From the IMG/VR virus record IMGVR_UViG_3300035564_000063, positions 1 through 27,032 of that record: a DNA stretch of 27,032 bases. One strand, written 5' to 3'. The position numbers and the translations under genes were made by a program. Position 1 is the first letter of the stretch; every line of letters begins with the position of its first letter. The DNA comes from a virus. Of this stretch, positions 4,587 to 9,577 are shown piece by piece. Below the pieces are notes generated by a model. The model ran no database searches. It saw nothing but the letters and a program-made list of their open reading frames with translations, and was not told where the DNA came from.

Positions 4587-4786
4587 TATCCTCTCCTTGC
4601 CGCGATACGCTCGGCCATCTTCGCCTTGTTCGCCGCTGACATGCGAATACGCTGCCGAAAGAACTTTCCGCACACAGAGCACTTCCATTGCTGGAATCGC
4701 TCCAGTGTTTTACAGTCCTCCCAGTAGACATACTGCTGCCCCGAGTGTAACGCCATTAAGCGAACACCACAATGCTTACTTATCAT
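4586..4786 (-). CDS. Small zinc-knuckle-like basic protein (66 aa)
   Basis: ATG 4786 is preceded by GGAGGCTCA with 7-8 bases spacing. The protein has Cys36-x2-Cys39 (KCSVCGKFF) followed by a strongly basic helix (FRQRIRMSAANKAKMAERIA), and additional Cys6 and Cys25 that could complete a four-ligand site. The CSVCGKFF core resembles one half of a classical zinc finger. DNA or RNA binding is a fair inference; no specific family is named. Its stop overlaps the micro-gene that follows (TAATG). Confidence 0.65.
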   Translation of the reverse strand: MISKHCGVRLMALHSGQQYVYWEDCKTLERFQQWKCSVCGKFFRQRIRMSAANKAKMAERIAARRG

Positions 4787-4886
4787 AGCGTGAGCCTCCA
4801 GTTATCCCAACCCCGCCCAGCAGCCGCTGAACGGCGCACCAAATCAGTGCGAGAATACCGGATTGCGCCGGTATTCCCTCACTCAC
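4776..4886 (-). CDS. Micro-gene, 36-aa putative membrane peptide
   Basis: A GTG at 4886 overlaps the TGA of the upstream gene (GTGA), and the frame ends at TAA 4778-4776, slightly inside the next gene. The peptide begins MSEGIPAQSG, has a hydrophobic centre (ILALIWCAVQRLLGGVGI) that could span or lie on a membrane, and ends TGGSRYDK. The stop-start overlap is the best evidence. The Gln-Arg within the hydrophobic part makes a simple transmembrane helix less certain. Without this gene, 4787-4882 would be an unexplained gap in an otherwise gapless operon. Confidence 0.5.
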   Translation of the reverse strand: MSEGIPAQSGILALIWCAVQRLLGGVGITGGSRYDK

Positions 4887-5266
4887 TCGGCTTCCAATTC
4901 CGCCATCAGTTTTGCATTAAACCACGCCATTGCCTCGGCATACGTCGTACCCCGTTTATCTGCAATCGCTTGGATATTCGGATCAATCTTCGCCACCGCC
5001 GACTTCCGCATGTTCCAGTCCGTGCTCGTTGTGAGGTGTGTGACCATTTCCTGAATCGCCGCCGCGCGCATTGCCTCGGTCACGGTAATCACTGTTCCAT
5101 CTTTTTGCTTCCGTGCGATTGCCGCATTGTCCCTGATCTTCTGCTCATACCCGTGCATTGCTGCATCATCGTGCGAAACCGTTGCCGCAGCGGAATCGAA
5201 AACGATTGCCGCGATACCGTCTTCAAACGTAAACACCAATTTCCCGCCTTCCCGATTGCATTTCAT
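4883..5266 (-). CDS. Hypothetical phage protein (127 aa), first gene of the leftward operon
   Basis: ATG 5266 is preferred because GGGGGCTCA, a variant of the cluster's ribosome-binding box, precedes it; an in-frame ATG at 5278 overlaps that box. The N-terminus is beta-rich (KLVFTFEDGIAAIVFDSAAA). The remainder is helical, with conserved-looking stretches DGTVITVTEAMRAAAIQEMV, STDWNMRKSA and GTTYAEAMAWFNAKL. From memory, proteins of this size with a VTEAMR segment occur as uncharacterised proteins in other phages. There is no membrane segment. It lies directly downstream of promoter-like element E, about 40 bases from the expected transcript start. Confidence 0.75.
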   Translation of the reverse strand: MKCNREGGKLVFTFEDGIAAIVFDSAAATVSHDDAAMHGYEQKIRDNAAIARKQKDGTVITVTEAMRAAAIQEMVTHLTTSTDWNMRKSAVAKIDPNIQAIADKRGTTYAEAMAWFNAKLMAELEAE

Positions 5267-5319
5267 TTGAGCCCCCATTATTTCATTGAACGGCGCAGGA
5301 TTGCATCCGTTACATACAA

Positions 5320-5346
5320 TCAGACCGCGCCATTTCCCAATGGTTC
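5320..5346 (-). promoter_or_regulatory. ECF-sigma-like promoter E (leftward)
   Basis: On the minus strand GAACC (5346-5342), exactly 16 bases, then GTCTGA (5325-5320) and TTGTATG. It is the only candidate of this type for the 5266-4349 operon. The phased TGTTACAA boxes at 5361-5388 sit immediately upstream of its -35, where an activator would bind. Confidence 0.5.
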
Positions 5347-5359
5347 AATCATTCTGGAA

Positions 5360-5388
5360 TTGTTACAATTTGTTACAAAGCTTACAAC
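5360..5388. repeat. Three helically phased TGTTACAA-type boxes
   Basis: TGTTACAA at 5361-5368, TGTTACAA at 5371-5378 and the degenerate CTTACAAC at 5381-5388 are spaced exactly 10 bp apart. With the preceding T the first two are 9-bp palindromes (TTGTTACAA). One-turn spacing places all three on the same DNA face, typical of cooperative protein binding. They lie between the leftward promoter E and the rightward control sequences. Confidence 0.6.
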
Positions 5389-5392
5389 GGAT

Positions 5393-5413
5393 GTGCGCGC
5401 ACCATGCTGGTGC
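5393..5413. promoter_or_regulatory. Pair of adjacent palindromes (operator-like)
   Basis: GTGCGCGCAC (5393-5402) is fully self-complementary. GCACCA (5399-5404) and TGGTGC (5408-5413) form a 6-bp inverted repeat around TGC, overlapping it. Both lie in the divergent control region and have no coding explanation. GTGCGCAC recurs at 5721-5728. Confidence 0.4.
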
Positions 5414-5423
5414 ATGGCAATGG

Positions 5424-5453
5424 TTGACAATTCTAGTCATGTATTGTTATGTT
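5424..5453 (+). promoter_or_regulatory. Possible sigma-70-type promoter (rightward)
   Basis: TTGACA (5424-5429), an 18-bp spacer and TATGTT (5448-5453) form a recognisable sigma-70-like arrangement facing the rightward genes. The -35 is perfect; the -10 matches four of six consensus bases. It lies about 350 bases before the first rightward gene and next to the two direct repeats at 5451-5482, which could block or activate it. Confidence 0.35.
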
Positions 5454-5482
5454 GCATTGCACCATTCCTTGTCGCATTGCAC
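5451..5482. repeat. Two direct repeats 20 bp apart
   Basis: GTTGCATTGCAC (5451-5462) and GTCGCATTGCAC (5471-5482) match at 11 of 12 positions and are offset by exactly 20 bp, two DNA turns. They overlap or follow the -10 of the possible sigma-70-type promoter, a typical place for repressor operators. Confidence 0.5.
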
Positions 5483-5567
5483 AACGTCGCCGTCGCCATC
5501 CATCTGCCGACAATTCGACAGTGGCGAATGTTCGTCAGTGCCGATTGTTCGACACGGTGTTGTCGGC

Positions 5568-5582
5568 TGCGAATGATTCGCA
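5568..5582. promoter_or_regulatory. Perfect 15-bp palindrome (operator-like)
   Basis: TGCGAATGATTCGCA is a perfect inverted repeat with a single central base. A related half-site GCGAATG followed by TTCG occurs at 5524-5533. Both are in the divergent control region without a supported gene, consistent with binding sites for a dimeric regulator. The helix-turn-helix protein at 3592-4008 is one candidate, by inference only. Confidence 0.45.
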
Positions 5583-5718
5583 TTGTCATCGGCTTGGTGC
5601 GCTGCAGCAATCCGACGCCGCCGACGATGCCGCCTCCCGCTTCGAGGACGGCGGGGGGCAAAAAGAAATCTCAAGCGCGCGCACAAATGCACTATCTAAT
5701 TTTTGCACTGGTGTGAGA

Positions 5719-5744
5719 ATGTGCGCACGTTATGCCATCATAAC
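5719..5744 (+). other. Stem-loop element, copy 1 (similar to 15225-15258)
   Basis: ATGTGCGC is followed by GTTATG-CCAT-CATAAC (5729-5744), a perfect 6-bp stem with a 4-base loop. The downstream copy after the capsid gene reads GTTATC-CCGT-GATAAT. The third-from-loop layout is kept while the closing G-C pair becomes C-G. It lies 33 bases upstream of the -35 of promoter-like element G. Confidence 0.45.
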
Positions 5745-5776
5745 ATCCTCCCGTTTGCTGTCCGCCACCAGTCCCC

Positions 5777-5803
5777 GAACTTTAGCCCCAGCGGATTGTC
5801 CAA
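5777..5803 (+). promoter_or_regulatory. ECF-sigma-like promoter G (rightward)
   Basis: GAACT (5777-5781), exactly 16 bases, GTCCAA (5798-5803). The spacer starts TTA and has CAG at positions 8-10, as in element A. It is the only member facing the virion genes found in the gaps examined. The expected transcript start is about 5809-5811, at the ATG of the first rightward gene, implying a leaderless or nearly leaderless message or a later start codon. Confidence 0.5.
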
Positions 5804-5808
5804 CAGTC

Positions 5809-6387
5809 ATGAGTGCGATTCTTCAGTCCCCCGATCTGCTTGCTGAAATAGCTGGCCATGCTCCCACTATGGGTGCAGTGGCGAAGATGAATTATAGTCA
5901 TGATGATATGATCGACTACATCATCACGCACCCCGGGTGCAAGCAGAATGATCTCGCCGCCCGCTACGGTTACACGCCCTCGTGGATTAGTAATGTAATG
6001 GCCTCGGATGCGTGGCAAAGTAAGATGGCGAAGCGGCGCGCCGAACTCGTAGATCCGACTCTCGTGGCAACGATAGAGGAACGCTTCGCCGCCCTCGCCG
6101 ACCGCTCCCTGACGCGGCTGATGGAGAAGCTCGACGCACCCACCGTCAGCGACAATGTCGTCTTAAAAGCAGTGGAGCTTGGCGCGAAGGCTCTCGGCGT
6201 GGGAGGTAATGCAGCCCCGACCGCCCCCGCCGCCGACCACCTCGCTCAGCTCGCTAACCGCCTTATTGACCTCCAAGCAACCGTCCGTACCCGCCTTCAA
6301 ACAGGAGTAACCCTCGATGCCGAAGTCACCCTCGTACAAGAAGTCGCCGCCACAAGTGTCCTCGAAGATCGGGAGGGCGGGCAATGA
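5809..6387 (+). CDS. Helix-turn-helix protein, probable small terminase-like packaging protein (192 aa)
   Basis: Residues 30-72 (SHDDMIDYIITHPGCKQNDL, then AARYGYTPSWISNVMASDAW) form a helix-turn-helix. The rest is helical and resembles small phage proteins found just before large terminases, with KAVELGAKALGVGGNAAP near residue 125-140 as a typical feature. Small terminases recognise phage DNA and start packaging, so I infer that role from position and fold; a regulator is the alternative. The frame is open back to 5449, but composition before 5809 is that of control DNA. ATG 5809 is chosen because the segment SAILQSPDLLAEIAGHAPTM reads as part of the family; ATG 5887 is possible. No ribosome site precedes ATG 5809. 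Confidence 0.65.
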   Translation: MSAILQSPDLLAEIAGHAPTMGAVAKMNYSHDDMIDYIITHPGCKQNDLAARYGYTPSWISNVMASDAWQSKMAKRRAELVDPTLVATIEERFAALADRSLTRLMEKLDAPTVSDNVVLKAVELGAKALGVGGNAAPTAPAADHLAQLANRLIDLQATVRTRLQTGVTLDAEVTLVQEVAATSVLEDREGGQ

Positions 6388-6505
6388 TGAAGGCGGGCGA
6401 TTTGTTAGCCGCGACCTCGCGGGCACTAGTCCACTTAAAGAGCAGTTTGAGCCAACTGATGCGGAGCCTGTTCGCCAGCATGCAAAGATGGCGGGCGCAT
6501 GCTAA
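6317..6505 (+). CDS. Small protein with EQFEPT motif, overlapping in another frame (62 aa)
   Basis: This frame overlaps the last 71 bases of the preceding gene. ATG 6317 has AGGAG nine bases upstream. Its C-terminal part (PLKEQFEPTDAEPVRQHAKM) closely matches the start of the 7065-7289 product (PLQEQFEPTPSQPIRQHARM): 16 of 24 aligned residues are identical, and most nucleotide differences there are synonymous (for example CGC CAG versus AGA CAA for Arg-Gln). That is good evidence that this frame is, or recently was, translated. The protein ends right after MAGAC, where its relative continues for 45 more residues, so this may be a shortened duplicate. Function unknown. Confidence 0.55.
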   Translation: MPKSPSYKKSPPQVSSKIGRAGNDEGGRFVSRDLAGTSPLKEQFEPTDAEPVRQHAKMAGAC

Positions 6506-6542
6506 GCCGCCGACACCTTACCAACAACTCTTAGGAGAAATA

Positions 6543-6719
6543 ATGGCAACTCTTGCAGATCTGCAAACCGCAGCCGCCAACCAGTCAACGCAGCTGGATC
6601 TCGTCGTGGCGAAGGTAGCGCAACTGAAGACGGTGACCCCGCTGGATCAAGCTGCTGTAGATGCGGTCGCCGCTACGCTGTCGGCGAATGATACGAAGAT
6701 CGCGGCGGCGCTGGCGTAA
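6543..6719 (+). CDS. Small coiled-coil-like protein (58 aa)
   Basis: ATG 6543 has AGGAGA five to six bases upstream. The frame extends back to 6384, but the upstream part has no ribosome site and overlaps the EQFEPT gene, so the short form is used. The sequence (MATLADLQTAAANQSTQLDL, then VVAKVAQLKTVTPLDQ) is Ala/Leu-rich with heptad-like spacing and no Cys or Trp, suggesting a small helical oligomer. Short proteins like this are common beside phage head genes. Its stop overlaps the next start as TAATG. Confidence 0.7.
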   Translation: MATLADLQTAAANQSTQLDLVVAKVAQLKTVTPLDQAAVDAVAATLSANDTKIAAALA

Positions 6720-6835
6720 TGGCTATTAGGAAGAAGGCGCCGTATCGGACGGGCAGAGTTCCTGCGCCGGTGCGTGTTGGGCCTCTTCCTAAGAAGCCAC
6801 GCCAGATTCGCACTCGCGCGCCGAGGTTTAGATGA
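6719..6835 (+). CDS. Micro-gene, 38-aa very basic peptide
   Basis: The ATG at 6719 shares one base with the preceding TAA, and the TGA at 6833-6835 overlaps the next ATG, so it is a properly coupled cistron. The product (MAIRKKAPYRTGRVPAPVRV, then GPLPKKPRQIRTRAPRFR) has 13 Arg/Lys, no acidic residue, and many Pro. It should be disordered and bind nucleic acid or an acidic protein surface. A role in DNA packaging or condensation is conceivable but not shown. Confidence 0.65.
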   Translation: MAIRKKAPYRTGRVPAPVRVGPLPKKPRQIRTRAPRFR

Positions 6836-7068
6836 GCCCCGTCGAAGCCGCTATTGCGGCCTTTCAAGAGCAGATAGATTCCTTTGCAACGGCGGCAAGC
6901 CAGGTCGGCTTCGCCGGCTCCAGCGGCTACTTCCAGCAGCGCGCATATGTCCTCGGGCAGGCCTACTTACTACGCGTGCAGTCCCTCGGCGTGGAGGGAG
7001 ACGTGTCCGCGACGGAACGCCTTTACAAGACCGGAACCGTTCTCCTAAGCACAACGGAGCCTAAATGA
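6832..7068 (+). CDS. Hypothetical structural-region protein (78 aa)
   Basis: ATGA overlaps on both sides fix start (6832) and stop. The product (MSPVEAAIAAFQEQIDSFAT, then AASQVGFAGSSGYFQQRAYV) is helical with a short Gly-Ser turn, lacks Cys and membrane segments, and ends TGTVLLSTTEPK. It sits in a run of coupled small genes leading into the large terminase, where small proteins of unknown role are usual in podovirus and siphovirus genomes. No family is named. Confidence 0.75.
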   Translation: MSPVEAAIAAFQEQIDSFATAASQVGFAGSSGYFQQRAYVLGQAYLLRVQSLGVEGDVSATERLYKTGTVLLSTTEPK

Positions 7069-7289
7069 AAAACCTAATGGATATAAACCCCCTCCAGGAA
7101 CAGTTTGAGCCGACTCCATCTCAACCCATTAGACAACATGCTAGGATGGCAGGCGATCCGGTTCACAGTGTCGCTGGAGGGGGCTACCAATGGGGAGGGC
7201 ATGGGAAGGTGTATTATGGCGCTGATGCGAAGGCGAAGGCGGCGAAACAGGGAGCGGCAGCTTATGCGAATGGATATAAGGGCAAATGA
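7065..7289 (+). CDS. Small protein with EQFEPT motif (74 aa)
   Basis: The start overlaps the previous stop (ATGA) and the stop overlaps the next start. The N-terminal third contains NPLQEQFEPTPSQPIRQHAR, shared with the 6317-6505 product. The rest is Gly/Ala/Lys-rich (VAGGGYQWGGHGKVYYGADA, then KAKAAKQGAAAYANGYKGK), with many aromatic residues and no acidic cluster, compatible with a flexible nucleic-acid-contacting tail. It is the longer and presumably functional copy of the pair. Role unknown. Confidence 0.7.
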   Translation: MKNLMDINPLQEQFEPTPSQPIRQHARMAGDPVHSVAGGGYQWGGHGKVYYGADAKAKAAKQGAAAYANGYKGK

Positions 7290-7597
7290 GCCGCATCACC
7301 CTCGACGGGAAGCTAGCTGGTGAAAGCGTCTCGACGGTCTTCGACTTTATCAGCAGGCTCGCAACCGGCGAAACGATCAGCACTGCAACAGTTGTCGCCA
7401 GCGTCTACTCGGGCGTTGATGCAACTCCAAGCGCTGTCATCTCCGGTTCGGCAAGTATCTCCGGCACGAAAGTCACGCAGCTCGTCGTTGCGGGGGTCTT
7501 AGGAGTGATGTATAAGCTGGTGTGCACAATCACGACGAGCGCCTCGCAGACGCTTCAGCTGTCCGCTTATTTAGCAATTGTGCCGGACACCGAATGA
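7286..7597 (+). CDS. Beta-rich phage structural-type protein (103 aa)
   Basis: Coupled at both ends by ATGA overlaps. The sequence is almost entirely beta-prone: ESVSTVFDFISRLATGETIS, VASVYSGVDATPSAVISGSA, then KVTQLVVAGVLGVMYKLVCT. The GETI, SVYSG and SG-x-V segments recur in small immunoglobulin-like phage proteins that accompany head or neck genes, as far as I recall. I take it as a small virion or decoration-type protein; nothing in the sequence shows the exact position in the particle. Confidence 0.7.
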   Translation: MSRITLDGKLAGESVSTVFDFISRLATGETISTATVVASVYSGVDATPSAVISGSASISGTKVTQLVVAGVLGVMYKLVCTITTSASQTLQLSAYLAIVPDTE

Positions 7598-7857
7598 GCG
7601 CTTCTGTACATACACTTCCTATCTGGAAAAAGGGAAGTACTCCAGCAGAGTGGTTAGAAGAACTAGCTGGACTGGCTAGAGAAAACCCTGAACGCTGGGC
7701 ACAAATTGCTGTAGTATTTAACGAGCTTAACGAAGAAAAGATGCCGACAAAAACTCGTTATTACAGCTATGGATTGCTTACCAATACAGATATACTCGGG
7801 GCCCTTCAGGTAGGAATACTAGAAGTATTTGACTACATGAAAGGTCGTCGCGGATGA
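7594..7857 (+). CDS. Hypothetical phage protein (87 aa)
   Basis: ATG 7594 overlaps the preceding TGA, and the stop overlaps the terminase start. The product starts MSASVHTLPIWKKGSTPAEW, has a helical centre (LEELAGLARENPERWAQIAV) and ends with TRYYSYGLLTNTDILGALQV. Proteins with this W-x-x-ELA and TKTRYY-TNTD pattern occur as uncharacterised phage proteins upstream of terminases, from memory. The gene is visibly richer in A and T than its neighbours, which may indicate separate acquisition. Confidence 0.7.
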   Translation: MSASVHTLPIWKKGSTPAEWLEELAGLARENPERWAQIAVVFNELNEEKMPTKTRYYSYGLLTNTDILGALQVGILEVFDYMKGRRG

Positions 7858-9410
7858 GCGCCGTTACTTACAACGCCGACCTGATCGAGGCGTTCGCGGG
7901 GACTTTTATCAGCCCGCGCTACGACAACAGGGCGGCTACCCCTCAGATGCATCGGGCGGCTTGGGCACTCTACGCGAGTGCGCATCCTCAGTGTATGGTG
8001 ATAGCGCCGCGCGAGCACGCTAAGTCGACCGCCCTCACGACCGTTTACATCCTAGCAGAGGTGCTGTTTCGGCAGAGCGACTACGTTATATTGGTGGGCA
8101 GCACGGAAGAGTTCGCCGCCGAGCAGCTCGGGAACGTCTCCGACGAGCTGCGGTCGAACGATGACCTTATCAGGGAGTTCGGCATCAAGGGCTTCGAGAT
8201 GGATTCGCGCACTGACATAATCATTGCGATGAATGACGGACACAAGTTCCGCATCCTGTGCCGCGGTGCAGAGCAGCGGATTCGCGGGCGGCTGTGGAAG
8301 GGCAAGCGGCCTAACCTCCTTGTTGGGGATGATCTGGAAGATGACGAACAAGTCGAAAATGCTGACCGCCGAACCAAGTTCCGTCGCTGGTTCTTCCGAG
8401 CTGCGAAGCAAGCTCTGGGCCGCTACGGTAAGACGCGCCTTCATGGAACTGTCTTGCATGACGACTCCCTCCTTAACCGTAACCTGCGCTGCGTCAACCC
8501 CGAGTGCAAGCACCTTATGCGGGAGAACACGCCCGACTACAGTTGCGTTAGGTGCGGAACGATTGGCTCGTGGAAGCATCTGTATTACAAAGCTCACTCT
8601 TCCTTTGATGACTTCTCTAATATACTTTGGCCGGAGCAGTGGCCGGAAGAGCGCCTCCGCGGCCGCCGCCAAGAGTTCATCGACGGAGGTGATGCCGCCG
8701 GCTACTCGCAGGAATTTCTCAACGACCCACTAGATAACAGCGAAGCATTCTTGAAGGGAGGTGACTTTCTCCCGATGACGGACGAAGACTACGACTCGCC
8801 GAAGATTGTTTGTGCGGCCGCCGACTTCGCCGTATCGCGGGCTGATAAGGCAAACCGCACGGCCTTCGTGGTCGGCGGCAAGGATGTTATGAACACTGTC
8901 CACCATATCGACTTCCGAGCAGGGCGGTGGGATCCGACTGAGTGGATTGACCAGATGTTCGACATTCAGGTGACGCACGCTCCCCAAGTCTTCTTCGTGG
9001 AGGATGGAGTTATCTGGAAAGCGGTCAAGTCGATGATCTACCGGGAGATGCAGGTGCGTGATATCCTCATCAATTTCGAAGCTGTTCTCCCTGTAAAGGA
9101 CAAGGGCACTCGGGGTCGCCCCTTTCAACGGAGGATGCGCGCCGGTCAGTGTCGCTTTGACAAACGGCACGAGAATTACTACGGATTCGAGCAGGAGGCG
9201 CTCCGCTTCACCGGCACAGCCGCCGCCACCCTTGACGATTACTTCGACGCCGCCGCCCTCCTGTCGCGAGGTTTCGACGATCTCGCCCACGTCGAGGTCG
9301 AAGATTTCTACGACGAGGACGATTGGGAAATGGAAAAGGGCTTTTGGAATCGCAAGCGTTCTAACGGAGTCAGGGATATACAGCCTGGCTTCCGGACGGG
9401 CTACCAGTGA
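7854..9410 (+). CDS. terL: Terminase large subunit (518 aa)
   Basis: The motor and nuclease that packages DNA into the procapsid. The ATPase domain shows a Walker A-like loop at residues 50-59 (IAPREHAKST) and a Walker B at 154-161 (NLLVGDDLED). The nuclease domain has Asp324 (AAADFAV), Glu383 (FVEDGV) and Asp461/462/465 (DDYFDAA), the expected acidic triad of the RNase H-like fold. Length fits the family. Unusual is a four-Cys segment between the domains: Cys213, Cys218, Cys231 and Cys234 (CVNPEC, CVRCG), which looks like a zinc ribbon. The start is coupled to the previous gene (ATGA). Confidence 0.93.
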   Translation: MSAVTYNADLIEAFAGTFISPRYDNRAATPQMHRAAWALYASAHPQCMVIAPREHAKSTALTTVYILAEVLFRQSDYVILVGSTEEFAAEQLGNVSDELRSNDDLIREFGIKGFEMDSRTDIIIAMNDGHKFRILCRGAEQRIRGRLWKGKRPNLLVGDDLEDDEQVENADRRTKFRRWFFRAAKQALGRYGKTRLHGTVLHDDSLLNRNLRCVNPECKHLMRENTPDYSCVRCGTIGSWKHLYYKAHSSFDDFSNILWPEQWPEERLRGRRQEFIDGGDAAGYSQEFLNDPLDNSEAFLKGGDFLPMTDEDYDSPKIVCAAADFAVSRADKANRTAFVVGGKDVMNTVHHIDFRAGRWDPTEWIDQMFDIQVTHAPQVFFVEDGVIWKAVKSMIYREMQVRDILINFEAVLPVKDKGTRGRPFQRRMRAGQCRFDKRHENYYGFEQEALRFTGTAAATLDDYFDAAALLSRGFDDLAHVEVEDFYDEDDWEMEKGFWNRKRSNGVRDIQPGFRTGYQ

Positions 9411-9577
9411 GCATGATTACCACAGGCGGCGAAAAGAGTCGGGCGGCGGAACGTCCACCAACGTTTCTTTGCAGACCACTAGGGCGTCTCAAGTCGTGCC
9501 TACAGGCCCGGCCTTACCAGACGGTTTTGACTTTGCTTGGTTTTGACCTTCTCAGCCCCGCCCCCAAATTATGCTGA
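9407..9577 (+). CDS. Possible small gene between terminase and portal (56 aa)
   Basis: A GTG at 9407 overlaps the terminase TGA (GTGA), and the frame runs to TGA 9575-9577, overlapping the portal start by 7 bases. The product (MSMITTGGEKSRAAERPPTF, then LCRPLGRLKSCLQARPYQTV) is basic with three Cys and a hydrophobic end. Fit between the flanking genes is the only evidence. There is no good ribosome site and no family. The alternative is that 9411-9570 is a non-coding spacer. Confidence 0.35.
   Translation: MSMITTGGEKSRAAERPPTFLCRPLGRLKSCLQARPYQTVLTLLGFDLLSPAPKLC

Noticed and set aside
4772-5716. Long rightward frame of 314 codons
   Set aside because: It covers the antisense of coupled leftward genes and the divergent control region; its Cys/His/Arg-rich composition is that of antisense translation.
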